DNA from: Candidatus Poribacteria bacterium
Lineage (GTDB): Bacteria > Poribacteria > WGA-4E > WGA-3G
Direction of reading: 5' to 3'
Assembly (NCBI GenBank): GCA_028824685.1
Contig: JAPPCZ010000105.1
Coordinates: forward strand, 62,001 to 126,000
DNA: 64,000 bases
Positions 42,776 through 51,950 of this stretch are shown piece by piece (position 1 is the first letter of the stretch; every line of letters begins with the position of its first letter). A program made the position numbers and the translations under genes. The notes under the pieces are model-generated. The model made no database searches. It was not told the origin of the DNA and saw only the letters and a program-made list of their open reading frames with translations.

Positions 42776-44185
42776 TCATCTTGCGCGCCAGTCTCCTGTG
42801 ACTTCTTCAAATGGAGCGACTGGTTCATAAGCCTCGTCGTAATCCCCACCATTGTGGCTAACCTCACATGAGCGGAGCCATTCGCGCAGGGTTTTGCGGG
42901 TTTGTCCCATACGTTCGCGTTGTTCATTTACCAAGTTGGTCGTTTCTGTGCGGTCTTTAATCATGTCAAAACATAAATCTTCGCTGCCATCACTGGATAG
43001 GTTGGTCAAGCATTTATAACGGTTGTCCATCATTGCGATGGTCGGTGCGCCAAACATAGAGCCTTTTCCACTGTTGAACCGATACGGAATCGGAGTGGGG
43101 CGTTCTATCATGTTTCCTTCAATGGTTGGTAGCAGACTGATGCCGTCAATGGGACGTTTATCTGGCATTTCATATTCCATGACCTCGGCGATTGTCGGGA
43201 AGTAATCCAACGTGCTGCACGGCATTTCCACCACGCGTCCGGGGTCTGCATGACCTGGCCAGTGCAATAGCGCGGGGACACCTACGCCACCGTCAAACAA
43301 AGATCGTTTTCGCCCGCGCAAGCCGCCTGTTGATCCCCGATTGCGGCCGTCTTGCCCCGTGCGTCCTTCGGGGCCGTTGTCCGAACAGAACCAGATCATA
43401 GTGTTCTGAGATACGCCCCATGCTGCCAATGTGTGATACAATCGTCCCACCTGATCGTCTATGGCGGTAATACAGCCGTAATAGTGCTGCTCATTTTCGC
43501 TGTATTTGGAATACATTGCGCGATATTCCGGTCCGGCAATGACCGGGGTATGGGGTGCGTGAAACCAGATTGTCGCAAAAAACGGCTCAGCATTTTCTAC
43601 AGCTTGTTCAATAAAGGGAATCGCTCGATCCATCAATATCCGGGAATCGCACCCTTCCAGATTCTCGGTTGCCAGTTTTCCATTTTCGTAATATGGCGAG
43701 GCCCAGGGGCGGTCCAAACGTTTTCCGTTCCCCTGAATACCTACGGCGGGATCCCAGGTGGGAACGGCATACTCCGTAGCAAAAGACGCATCGTAATCCC
43801 GTTCCCACGGTGGGGCGTAATTGCGTTTTGGATTACGATTGCGTTTGCCTGAATAATTCGGGTCCAGTGTGCCAAGATGCCATTTGCCAAAATGTCCGGT
43901 TGCATACCCATAGGATTTTAACATTCGTGCCAGTGTTATTTCCTGTGCGGGTAGATGCCCGCGATTGGCATGTGTTATGCCATATCGGAAATAGTGTCGT
44001 CCGGTTAAACACGTCCCTCGCGTTGGAGAGCATACTGGTCCTCCTGCATAAAATCGCGTGAATCGGATACCATTGCTCGCGAGGCGGTCCAAATTCGGGG
44101 TTTTGATTATCTCATTTCCGTTAAATCCCACATCGCCATATCCGAGGTCGTCGCACATCATTAAAATTATATTGGGGGGACTCAT
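42776..44185 (-). CDS. Arylsulfatase-type sulfatase
   Basis: A 469-residue formylglycine-dependent sulfatase. Signatures: NIILMMCDDLGYGDVG (metal aspartates 12-13), GGPVCSPTRGTCLTG with Cys 52 in the C-x-P-x-R motif that is converted to formylglycine, then GHFGKWHLG and FATIWFHAPHTP. The C-terminal domain holds the CSDNGPEGR metal motif and DYFPTIAEV. No signal peptide is present, unlike most glycan sulfatases, so it would work in the cytoplasm unless exported otherwise. The start at 44185 follows GGAGAC; 15 more residues from 44230 are less likely. Base composition is clearly richer in G and C than its neighbours, which hints at recent transfer. No sulfatase-maturation gene is in the window. 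Confidence 0.92.
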   Translation of the reverse strand: MSPPNIILMMCDDLGYGDVGFNGNEIIKTPNLDRLASNGIRFTRFYAGGPVCSPTRGTCLTGRHYFRYGITHANRGHLPAQEITLARMLKSYGYATGHFGKWHLGTLDPNYSGKRNRNPKRNYAPPWERDYDASFATEYAVPTWDPAVGIQGNGKRLDRPWASPYYENGKLATENLEGCDSRILMDRAIPFIEQAVENAEPFFATIWFHAPHTPVIAGPEYRAMYSKYSENEQHYYGCITAIDDQVGRLYHTLAAWGVSQNTMIWFCSDNGPEGRTGQDGRNRGSTGGLRGRKRSLFDGGVGVPALLHWPGHADPGRVVEMPCSTLDYFPTIAEVMEYEMPDKRPIDGISLLPTIEGNMIERPTPIPYRFNSGKGSMFGAPTIAMMDNRYKCLTNLSSDGSEDLCFDMIKDRTETTNLVNEQRERMGQTRKTLREWLRSCEVSHNGGDYDEAYEPVAPFEEVTGDWRAR

Positions 44186-44384
44186 CTTTTTGTCTCCATT
44201 CTTTCCTTTATAGATATAATCTATACGCAATCTGAATTAATGTCAAGTTTTTATATATCAACTTTTAGTTCAAATCTAAGTAGAAGCAATCCGTTTGTAG
44301 TCGCGAAATTCATTGCGCCTCTTACTTCTTTCAATGAGAAAATAATTCATAGAATTGGCGTTATGTTGAAACTACTCAAAAGTA

Positions 44385-44413
44385 TTGATACTCCACTCAA
44401 TACCTGTTATAAT
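44385..44413 (+). promoter_or_regulatory. Sigma-70 promoter of the HEAT-repeat gene
   Basis: TTGATA (44385-44390), 17-base spacer, perfect TATAAT (44408-44413), 33 bases upstream of the ATG at 44446. The transcript leader would be about 25 bases and carries AAAGGGGG as ribosome site. Confidence 0.7.
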
Positions 44414-44445
44414 GGATTAAGCAACGCATAATAAAGGGGGCAATT

Positions 44446-47130
44446 ATGAAAGCTTGGACAGCATGGTTAATTTTCCTATTAATAGTCTCATTATGTAGAT
44501 TAGCACACGCCAATCCAGATCTTCTTAAACAAATGAGATCAACTGAAAATCATATTATTCGCTTGGATTCTGTCAGAGATCTATTCCTTATGGAAAATGA
44601 TGCCCTCCCATTCCTTATCCAAACACTTTCAGATGAAAGTGAAAATGCACGACAAAGAGCAGCATATCTTTTGGAAAACTACTTCGGTGATCCCAAAGCA
44701 CTGTCGGCACTTTCCGTAACTTTTCTATATGACACCGATAATAAGGTGCGGAACAGTGCAGCACGATCAATCGCTAATATTAACGCTGAATATGCAAAGA
44801 ATTTCTTAGAAAAACATCTTGACGCGGATTACGATACGCAAGTGATTGTAATTGATGTGTTATCAAACCTGAAAGATGCGCGAGTCATTCCAAAACTTGT
44901 TGAACGATTGAAGGATCCAGAAACAAGAGAAGATGCAGCTTATGCATTAGCAGATTTCAAAGATAAGCGAGTTCTTCCTTTTTTAATTGACAAATTCAAT
45001 GATCCCAAAATTCAAACATGGACATTAGATGAAATCATAGAAAAATTTGCACATATCAACGACGAGCAGACGTATCCAATGCTACTAAAACTTTTTGATC
45101 CGGAAGTTGTAAAAAGAGGTGGTAACTTGAGAGCACAACGAGTTGCGGAAGCATTGTCACAAGCGAAACCTGCAATCGTTCCGCTATTGCTAAAAATGGT
45201 AGAACAGCTTGAATCAAGGAATGGCCCGCAAATGGTTTTACCAACCATTCGTGGATTGAGAAATCCGAAACTTGCACCAATTATAGAAAAAGCATTTCTT
45301 GAAACGGATAATACTACACTTCGATCCGCTCTGATAGGGGCTTTGATAAATATGGGAACAAAAGGGTTTGAGTCTCTATTAAGTATTATGCAACAAAAAC
45401 CAGATGCGGAAGTATTAGATGCTTTAACAACATATAATAGCAAAGCTGCTATTGAGGCAGTTGCATCTTTTGCGCTGGATAAATTGCCCAAGTTTTCATA
45501 CAAATTTGAAGATCCAGAAACTGAACTTAAGACTCCTACATTCGATGGATTGTCCCCGCTTCGTGGCGTTGCTATTAGAAGATTGGCAGGCTTTGGAGAC
45601 TTAGGGAAAGGAGAGATATGTAAACATATTCCGCAATTACTCGCTGATCCTAACTCTAAAGTGAAATTGCTGACGCTTGACCTCATCAGACAAATGCAGT
45701 TAAAAGAGTTTCTTCCCGCCTTGAAATCTCTCACACAAGACATTGATGAGAATATACGTAATGCCGCGCATATAGTTTTAGATATTCTTTCAGGTAAACC
45801 ACAGTTGAAACTTGATGTGGTACCTGACCAACAACAATACAATTATGGGCAACCTATAGAACTGACTTATCGACTAAAAAATGTGAGCAACTATCCTATT
45901 ATGATTGGAAGACCAACCGTCGGTCTTACATTCACACCACTTATTCTAAACTCTGATGGCTCTTCAGCGGGATATGACTATTTAGACATCACTTTATCAG
46001 AGTATGACCATATACATGTAGATATCTTAACACTTGGGACAGTTGGAATAGAGATTCTAAACCCTGATGGCACTTCAGCAAGAGTTGACTATATGGATGT
46101 AAATATCTTGGGTACAGAAACTGATGGCTACAAAACACTCAACCCTGGTGAAGAATTAAATGGTACAATCTCTGTATCTGAAGAAAAATATTGGCTTCAT
46201 CAAGTAGGAATGTACACCGTCAATCTTCATATCACTCCATCGGGTAATGATTTTGACTATTACTCTGAAATTGCACGGTCGAATCGGATTAGTTCCCAAG
46301 TTCACTTCAATATTAAACCACCTACAACGAAACAAGTTGATGCAATTCTCAAGCGGGTTGATTCGGGACGTATTCATATTCATAGTTTTGAAAATCGCAA
46401 AACCTATCATCAACTCTGCGAATTGGATAAGATAGGCTTATTTCCAGCACTAAAAACACACGCATTGGTACCATTAGATAAGATAAGTGGTCCAGGAACT
46501 GTGTTTTGGGCACGGCGGTTGGGACCAACGTTCTTGGAACTTTCAAACGAAGAATTAGTCCCAAAATGTATTGAAATGTTAACACAACCAGCTATGAAAA
46601 TTCTCTTAGGTTATTTAGGGGATAAACGAGCAATTAAACCATTGCGCTATCTTGCCATTGACGGATCGGCACTTGCTGCAGCTGCACTTCAAGAACTTGG
46701 TGATGCTCAGGCTGTCAAATGGTGTCAGGAACATGCAAAACGAAAGCTTAGACATTGGAACAAAGAGAAACGTGTAGAAGGTGCTGAGATGCTTTGGACT
46801 CTAAAGCAGAGTCTTGATATCAACCAGGGATATACCCAGCAGTGGTTTTGGACTCATCAAAGTTTAAAAACTCGCGGATTTTACGAGCAGAACGATTCTC
46901 CAACTCTCGCAGCAGATTGGGCAGAAATTGTTAAAAAAGCGATGACTTTGGAAGGACTTAAGGCGTTACTTGAACACCCAATTCCAGCAGTGAGACTCGG
47001 TGCAGCGTATGAACTTGCATATCTTGGAGATAAATCAGGTATCAAATTGATAGAACAGGATCTGCAGGCAAATGAACTTGAAATTCGCAACCAGGCTCGA
47101 GATACACTTCTCAAGTTGCATTCTGAATAG
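44446..47130 (+). CDS. Exported HEAT-repeat protein
   Basis: An 894-residue protein with a signal peptide (WLIFLLIVSLCRLAHA). Residues about 30-455 and 690-894 are HEAT/PBS-lyase-type helical repeats (for example AYALADFKDKRVLPFLIDKF; VRLGAAYELAYLGDKSGIKL). Between them (about 455-640) lies a beta-rich region beginning VVPDQQQYNYGQPIELTYRLKN, an Ig-like or CARDB-like part. That region has an internal repeat: LILNSDGSSAGYDYLDI and EILNPDGTSARVDYMDV. The protein is presumably a periplasmic or surface scaffold. I see no catalytic motif and no C-terminal tag. It has its own promoter. Function unknown. Confidence 0.82.
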   Translation: MKAWTAWLIFLLIVSLCRLAHANPDLLKQMRSTENHIIRLDSVRDLFLMENDALPFLIQTLSDESENARQRAAYLLENYFGDPKALSALSVTFLYDTDNKVRNSAARSIANINAEYAKNFLEKHLDADYDTQVIVIDVLSNLKDARVIPKLVERLKDPETREDAAYALADFKDKRVLPFLIDKFNDPKIQTWTLDEIIEKFAHINDEQTYPMLLKLFDPEVVKRGGNLRAQRVAEALSQAKPAIVPLLLKMVEQLESRNGPQMVLPTIRGLRNPKLAPIIEKAFLETDNTTLRSALIGALINMGTKGFESLLSIMQQKPDAEVLDALTTYNSKAAIEAVASFALDKLPKFSYKFEDPETELKTPTFDGLSPLRGVAIRRLAGFGDLGKGEICKHIPQLLADPNSKVKLLTLDLIRQMQLKEFLPALKSLTQDIDENIRNAAHIVLDILSGKPQLKLDVVPDQQQYNYGQPIELTYRLKNVSNYPIMIGRPTVGLTFTPLILNSDGSSAGYDYLDITLSEYDHIHVDILTLGTVGIEILNPDGTSARVDYMDVNILGTETDGYKTLNPGEELNGTISVSEEKYWLHQVGMYTVNLHITPSGNDFDYYSEIARSNRISSQVHFNIKPPTTKQVDAILKRVDSGRIHIHSFENRKTYHQLCELDKIGLFPALKTHALVPLDKISGPGTVFWARRLGPTFLELSNEELVPKCIEMLTQPAMKILLGYLGDKRAIKPLRYLAIDGSALAAAALQELGDAQAVKWCQEHAKRKLRHWNKEKRVEGAEMLWTLKQSLDINQGYTQQWFWTHQSLKTRGFYEQNDSPTLAADWAEIVKKAMTLEGLKALLEHPIPAVRLGAAYELAYLGDKSGIKLIEQDLQANELEIRNQARDTLLKLHSE

Positions 47131-47207
47131 TAATTATGCTTTTTGTATGCCTTTTTGGTTTTGATACTTTTCTCAAATAGTAATCTGAAATACCGTAATT
47201 ATTCTAT

Positions 47208-47236
47208 TTGACAGGACTGTGATTTTCTGATAAAAT
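47208..47236 (+). promoter_or_regulatory. Sigma-70 promoter of the Gfo/Idh gene
   Basis: A perfect TTGACA (47208-47213), 17-base spacer, then TAAAAT (47231-47236). The start codon is 18 bases downstream, so the leader would be very short, or the gene starts at a later codon. Confidence 0.6.
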
Positions 47237-47253
47237 CAGAATTACAACACAAA

Positions 47254-48306
47254 ATGAAGGAGCAAGAAGTGGCATCAGAAACAGTCCGAGTCGGTATCAT
47301 CGGCGCAGGTAGGAACACAACATCACGACATATCCCAGGACTACAAGCAATTGAAGACGTTGAGATTATAGGGGTGTGTAATCGGAGTCGAGAATCATCG
47401 CAACGGGTAGTGGACGAGTTCGGCATCCCTAAAATCTACGACAATTGGCAGGATGCAATTGACGATAAAGAGACGAATGCAATCGTCATTGGGACGTGGC
47501 CCTACATGCATTGCCGTGCAACTGTGTCAGCACTGATTGCAAATAAACACGTGATGTGTGAGGCGCGGATGGCTATGAACGCACGTGAGGCACACGCGAT
47601 GCGTATGATGGCACGTCGCAAATCACGCCTCACCGCGCAAATTGTTCCTTCACCGATGACGCTTCGAGTAGATAAAACTATCAAACGTCTGATTGCCGAA
47701 GGATATATCGGAGATGTGCTTGCCGTTGAAGTGCGTGCAGGCGGCGCGTTTCTGGATAGTGAGACTCCTCTTCAATGGCGGCAGGATTTCGACCTGAGTG
47801 GTATGAACATCATGAGCATGGGGATTTGGTACGAGGCGTTGATGCGCTGGGTCAGTGAAGCGACAAAGATTATGGCGATGGGTAAAACGTTCGTCAAAAT
47901 GCGTCCTGATGCAGACGGTGTGATGCGGGCAGTTCGTATCCCTGAACATATTGATGTGGTTGGTGAACTCGCCTGCGGTGCACAACTTCACATGCAAATC
48001 TCTGCTGTAACAGGGTTGGCTGGTGTGCCTGAAGTTTTTATTTTTGGCAGTCAAGGGACTTTACGATTCTCAGGAAATAAACTGGACGGTGGTCAAATTG
48101 AAGATGATGAACTAAAAGAGATTGATATTCCAGCTGAGGAAGAAGGTGCGTGGCGAGTGGAGGAGGAGTTTGTGAACGCTATCCGCGGTGAAGAGGTCAT
48201 CACACATACCGACTTTGACACCGGTGTTAAGTATATGGAGTTTACGGAGGCGGTCACACGGAGTATGTCTTCTGGCGCGGCGATTTCATTACCACTTCAA
48301 GTATAG
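47254..48306 (+). CDS. Gfo/Idh/MocA-family oxidoreductase
   Basis: A 350-residue NAD(P)-dependent dehydrogenase of the glucose-fructose oxidoreductase family. The Rossmann motif is VGIIGAGRNTTSRHIPGL (residues 12-29). At the catalytic E-K-P position the sequence reads CEARMAMN, so the usual lysine is replaced by arginine. The C-terminal dimerisation domain includes FIFGSQGTLRF and the closing YMEFTEAVTRSM. Such enzymes oxidise or reduce sugars and inositols or act on other polyols. A start at 47254 places the promoter only 18 bases away; GTG or internal starts near 47270 (VASETVRVGI) are conceivable. It is a single gene with no sugar-utilisation neighbours. Confidence 0.9.
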   Translation: MKEQEVASETVRVGIIGAGRNTTSRHIPGLQAIEDVEIIGVCNRSRESSQRVVDEFGIPKIYDNWQDAIDDKETNAIVIGTWPYMHCRATVSALIANKHVMCEARMAMNAREAHAMRMMARRKSRLTAQIVPSPMTLRVDKTIKRLIAEGYIGDVLAVEVRAGGAFLDSETPLQWRQDFDLSGMNIMSMGIWYEALMRWVSEATKIMAMGKTFVKMRPDADGVMRAVRIPEHIDVVGELACGAQLHMQISAVTGLAGVPEVFIFGSQGTLRFSGNKLDGGQIEDDELKEIDIPAEEEGAWRVEEEFVNAIRGEEVITHTDFDTGVKYMEFTEAVTRSMSSGAAISLPLQV

Positions 48307-48308
48307 AA

Positions 48309-48381
48309 ACGTTTTACGGCACACGGCGTGTGCTGACTACTTTGCAAAGACGATTTACGGCACACGGCGTGTGCCTACTAC
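48309..48381. repeat. Tandem pair of a 32-bp repeat
   Basis: Two copies at 48309-48340 and 48350-48381 match at 29 of 32 positions with a 41-bp period. Each contains the palindrome GCACACGGCGTGTGC. It follows the Gfo/Idh stop codon by two bases. Confidence 0.75.
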
Positions 48382-48434
48382 AATAAAGGATCAGAATCAT
48401 TTAGTTTACATGTTCTTCTCAACATTTATGTTAA

Positions 48435-48460
48435 GGTCGCGACCTGGAGGTCGCTCCTAC
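48435..48460. repeat. GGTCGCGACC-type palindromic repeat
   Basis: Same 26-bp module as at 12787-12812 (one mismatch): GGTCGCGACC then TGGAGGTCGCTCCTAC. It ends about 70 bases before the likely start of the ferritin-like gene. Confidence 0.65.
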
Positions 48461-48529
48461 AAGAAGTGAATTTTGATAGAAGATAAGAATTACCGGAGAA
48501 AAACGACTCAAATTAAGAAAGGAGAAACA

Positions 48530-49114
48530 TTGACATTAGAAGGACTTTTTGACATTTGCCAAGACCTTGAACTGCGACAAGCCAAATTGTACGCCTCTTT
48601 CGCGCTGCTTTTGGGGGATGTTGATGAACGGATAGCGCGATTTTGGGAGAGGATGAGTACGGAGGAGTGGCAACATTATATTCTTGTGGATTTTGGACGC
48701 GCTTTGTGTATAGAAGCGTTTGGAATTGACACACCTATAGCTGCTGAGGAGATCGAAAATTCTTCTTCACCGATAGCACCACTACCCGATATTTCTATTC
48801 AAGAGATTACAGACGCTCTGGATGCTCACGAAACAAAGGTTGAAAGTGGCAAAATTTCGTTGGACGAGGCGTTCGCCATAGCAATCGCTATTGAAGGAAG
48901 TGAGGCGGATACAATCTACCTGTATCTTCTCTCTATCATACGAAAAGCTATACAAAAAAGTGACCAACCGTATCTAATGAATCGCATTGTGCAGGTTGAA
49001 AGGGATATGGTTTCACATGTCGACGGCCTTGTGCAGGCGACACAGAGGTTTTCCAAAGATACCTCACTGATTCGGAAAGCTCACCGATTAAAAGAAGAAC
49101 ATGGGGAACATTAA
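48530..49114 (+). CDS. Ferritin-like/rubrerythrin-like di-iron protein
   Basis: A 194-residue mostly helical protein. Ligand-like pairs at the expected spacing suggest a four-helix di-iron site: Glu in LELRQAKLY, E-x-x-H in TEEWQHY, Glu in AIEGSEAD, and E-x-x-x-x-x-H in VERDMVSHV. Rubrerythrin-like proteins reduce peroxides or store iron; the rubredoxin domain is absent. The TTG at 48530 is favoured because AAAGGAG (48518-48524) sits five bases before it; a TTG at 48473 would lengthen the product by 19 residues but has no such site. Its stop overlaps by four bases the stop of the opposing metal-efflux gene, tail to tail. Confidence 0.65.
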   Translation: MTLEGLFDICQDLELRQAKLYASFALLLGDVDERIARFWERMSTEEWQHYILVDFGRALCIEAFGIDTPIAAEEIENSSSPIAPLPDISIQEITDALDAHETKVESGKISLDEAFAIAIAIEGSEADTIYLYLLSIIRKAIQKSDQPYLMNRIVQVERDMVSHVDGLVQATQRFSKDTSLIRKAHRLKEEHGEH

Positions 49115-50052
49115 GAATGTTGTGCATTGCATAGCAGATTGCCTGCTTGTGTACATGCAACCTGTTCAAGTTGGAGGGTTGTGTGGTTGATACCGAAACG
49201 TTGTTTCAATTCGGTGTTAATCTGTTGTAGAATCTGATCATGCGGCAGTGGTGTGTTTTCGTCAATGACCACGTGTGCGCTCAAAGCACTATAATTGGAA
49301 CATAATGACCAGATGTGCATGTCGTGCACATCTTTGACCGCGTCTAAATCGCAGAGATGTGCTGCTACAGTATGTGCGTCAGCATTTCGCGGTGAATTTT
49401 CAAGCAGAATATGTACTGCTTCTCTCGTCACATTTATAGCACCAAATAGAATAATCCCACCTATAAGGAAACTGAGGATTGCATCGATTGGATACCATCT
49501 TGTCCAAAGAATGATAGCACCGCCTATGACGACAGCAACAGAAGAAAGCGTATCCCCTATCACATGGAGTACTGCGCTCCGCACATTGAGGTTGCCGTGA
49601 CTTTCACCATGCAGTTGCCATAAGATAAATAGATTCGCTACAAAACCGAGACATGCTACAACAAACATTCCTGTTACCTTAATTTCAGTAGGTGAAGTGT
49701 ATCTATTGTATGCTTCGTAAAAAATCCAACCGGAGATGCCGATAAGCGACACACCGTTGAGAAATGCGGCGAAAACCTCAGCGCGATGGTAACCGAAAGT
49801 GCGGGATGCTGTGGCAGGACGGGTTGAAAGATAAATTGCAAGCCAACTGATTAGAAGAGATAGCACATCCGACATCACATGCGCAGCGTCGCTTAGTAAC
49901 GCAAGGCTTCCTGACCAAATTCCTCCGATAACTTCTCCAAGGAAAACAAGAAACGTAACGACTACCGCAATCTTAAATTTCTTCTGCAGGTTTGTCTGAT
50001 GGCTATGCACATGTCCTTCTTCGTGATGATGTTGGTGATTATGTTTGGGCAA
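49111..50052 (-). CDS. Cation diffusion facilitator (CzcD-like zinc/metal efflux)
   Basis: A 313-residue inner-membrane transporter with six predicted helices. The N-terminus is His-rich (KHNHQHHHEEGHVHSHQ), typical of zinc-transporting CzcD/ZitB. The transport-site motifs are LLSDAAHVMSDVL in TM2 and LHVIGDTLSSVAVVIG in TM5 (H-x-x-x-D). A cytoplasmic C-terminal domain with HDMHIWSLCSN follows. It exchanges Zn2+ (or Cd2+, Co2+) for protons outward. The TTG start is supported by AAGGAG seven bases upstream. It is followed on the other strand by a ferritin-like gene, and an FmdB gene precedes it by 31 bases on the same strand. Confidence 0.93.
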   Translation of the reverse strand: MPKHNHQHHHEEGHVHSHQTNLQKKFKIAVVVTFLVFLGEVIGGIWSGSLALLSDAAHVMSDVLSLLISWLAIYLSTRPATASRTFGYHRAEVFAAFLNGVSLIGISGWIFYEAYNRYTSPTEIKVTGMFVVACLGFVANLFILWQLHGESHGNLNVRSAVLHVIGDTLSSVAVVIGGAIILWTRWYPIDAILSFLIGGIILFGAINVTREAVHILLENSPRNADAHTVAAHLCDLDAVKDVHDMHIWSLCSNYSALSAHVVIDENTPLPHDQILQQINTELKQRFGINHTTLQLEQVACTQAGNLLCNAQHS

Positions 50053-50083
50053 ACCGTCTCCTTAAAGTGATTGGCAACATAGT

Positions 50084-50437
50084 CTAAGATTCACTTTTTT
50101 TATCAGAGTCACTGGACTTGCTTTTTGCTTCGCTACTTGAGTCAGTTTTCTTCTCTTTTTTGTCACTTTTTTCGCTCTTATCGCTTTTGTCTGACGCTGA
50201 GTCGCTTTTTTCTGACGCTGAATTTTTATCTTTCTTAGCAGATTCTTTGTATCCTTCACTCCGGTAGTCGGTAGCATAGAAGCCAGAGCCTTTGAAAATC
50301 AATCCTGCACCAGCTCCGATGAGTCGTTTAACTTTACCACTACACTCAGGGCATTCCTCAAGCGGTGGTGCCGTAATACCTTGAAACTTCTCAAACTGAA
50401 CTTCACACTCAAGACACTTATAGTCATACGTGGGCAT
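50084..50437 (-). CDS. FmdB-family zinc-ribbon protein with Ser/Lys/Asp tail
   Basis: A 117-residue protein. The first 60 residues are the FmdB/CxxC_CXXC_SSSS putative regulatory zinc ribbon: MPTYDYKCLECEVQFEKFQ, then CPECSGKVKRLIG and the GSGFYATDYRS end. The remainder (about 55 residues) is a low-complexity tail of Lys, Ser, Asp and Glu with repeated K-S-D units. The start at 50437 follows GGAGG; seven extra residues in frame upstream are unlikely. It is probably a small zinc-binding regulator of unknown target. It lies 31 bases upstream of the zinc-type CDF gene and likely shares its transcript, which fits a metal-related context. Confidence 0.88.
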   Translation of the reverse strand: MPTYDYKCLECEVQFEKFQGITAPPLEECPECSGKVKRLIGAGAGLIFKGSGFYATDYRSEGYKESAKKDKNSASEKSDSASDKSDKSEKSDKKEKKTDSSSEAKSKSSDSDKKSES

Positions 50438-50570
50438 GTATACGTTTCCTCCATTCATTTCTTAGTTGATAAAATGCACGTGATTTGATAAATTTTAATG
50501 GTAAAATTTGAAAAAGTCAAGTCAAATTTGCCAATTCCAAATCAGCAAGACTTTATATAAGAGGCATTCT

Positions 50571-51950
50571 ATGCGTATTCCTTATGATGTGGAAAATTTT
50601 CCACTTGGCAAGGGACCGATGGTCATGTTGGTGCTTTTCCTTATCTCTTGTTTCTTCATTTTTGCGCCTGCGGAAGAAAAGGGTGAAAGTATAGAATTTT
50701 GGATTTTTGCCAATACGCATTACGAAGAATATCAAGCACGTGTGCCAATTTTTGAGGCACAGCATCCAGAAGTTAACGTGCAACTCATCAATTATGGTGG
50801 GACGATGCACGATAAACTTCTCACCGCTTTGCTATCTGATTTCGGTGCACCAGATGTTGTGGAAGTAGAAATTACATCTATTGGTCGCTTTTTAAAAGGG
50901 GCTATTGATGAGGTAGGTTTTGTTGACCTGCGTCCTCGTTTAGAAAATGAAGGTTGGATGGATAAATTGGTCGTAAGTCGTTTTACGCCATGGTCTTATC
51001 GGGGGAAGATATTTGGTATCCCGCATGATTTACACCCCGTTGTTTTACTGTACCGAGATGACCTCTTTAAAGCAGCTGGCGTTGAAATGACCGAGATTGA
51101 AACATGGGATGATTTCATTGCTGCTGGTAAAAAAGTCTCTCGCGATCTTGATGGTGACGGTGAGATTGACCAATATGCAATTGTGTTAGATAACAAGACT
51201 GAAAGCGACTATTTTAACCTGCTGCTGCAAAGAGGTGGTGGATTTTTTGATGTTGATGGGAATGTGGTCATTGATGATGATATTGCAATTGAAACCTTAG
51301 CGTTTTTTACATCACTGTTTAATGAACACGAAATCGCTACGCCAGTTTATGGGACATGGCATGGCGACCCGAGCAATTTTGCTGCAATGCAGGACGGAAA
51401 AATACTTTCTGTGCTTGCACCGGATTGGTATGTCGGTATCCTTAAAAGTCAAGTGCCACAGATGGCTGGCAAATGGAAGGCTATTGGGATGCCAGCGTGG
51501 GAAGTAGGTGGCAGGCGTACCACAACACGCGGCGGCACGATGATCGGTATTACAAAGCAGTGCAAAAACCCTGACTTGGCATGGGAACTCCTGAAATTTG
51601 CCTATTTTGACAAAGCAGGATTGATTAACCGCTATGAAACGACGCGGATTATTCCGCCACTAAAAGATGCATGGGATGCCCCAATTTATAAAGAACCGGA
51701 TGCGTACTTGGGAGGGCAACCACTCGGAGACTTGTTTATTCGACTGGCACCCGATTTACCACCACGGTATCAGAATCCGTATTGGTCTGAAGCGGCGGAC
51801 TTGCTGAATGATGCAATTTTTAACGCTGTCACTGAAAAGCAAACACCTCGGCAGGCATTGACGGAACTTGCTGAAAAGGTCAGATCAATTATTGCAAAAG
51901 ATCAAGAACGTTGGGGAGAAGGGATTATAGATGAATTCAAAACGGAATAG
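50571..51950 (+). CDS. ABC sugar-type substrate-binding protein
   Basis: A 459-residue family-1 extracellular solute-binding protein. The N-terminus has a basic/polar stretch and a hydrophobic export signal (MVMLVLFLISCFFIFAPA). The mature part starts IEFWIFANTHYEEYQARVPIFEAQHPEVNV, with GTMHDKLLTALLSDFGAPDVVEVE and GIPHDLHPVVLLYRDDLFKAAGVE, and a C-terminal AWELLKFAYFD segment, all typical of maltose/oligosaccharide binders. The ATG at 50571 with AGAGG upstream is preferred over a TTG at 50508. Its 3' end overlaps the permease gene by 20 bases, so translation is coupled. Ligand unknown; a carbohydrate is likely. Confidence 0.9.
   Translation: MRIPYDVENFPLGKGPMVMLVLFLISCFFIFAPAEEKGESIEFWIFANTHYEEYQARVPIFEAQHPEVNVQLINYGGTMHDKLLTALLSDFGAPDVVEVEITSIGRFLKGAIDEVGFVDLRPRLENEGWMDKLVVSRFTPWSYRGKIFGIPHDLHPVVLLYRDDLFKAAGVEMTEIETWDDFIAAGKKVSRDLDGDGEIDQYAIVLDNKTESDYFNLLLQRGGGFFDVDGNVVIDDDIAIETLAFFTSLFNEHEIATPVYGTWHGDPSNFAAMQDGKILSVLAPDWYVGILKSQVPQMAGKWKAIGMPAWEVGGRRTTTRGGTMIGITKQCKNPDLAWELLKFAYFDKAGLINRYETTRIIPPLKDAWDAPIYKEPDAYLGGQPLGDLFIRLAPDLPPRYQNPYWSEAADLLNDAIFNAVTEKQTPRQALTELAEKVRSIIAKDQERWGEGIIDEFKTE

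Noticed and set aside
42601..42801. 66-codon frame between the phosphatase and sulfatase genes
   Set aside because: It covers the twin hairpins and overlaps the sulfatase gene end; no coding support.
48309..48381. Possible short CRISPR array
   Set aside because: Only two repeats with a nine-base spacer and a central palindrome; no cas genes nearby.
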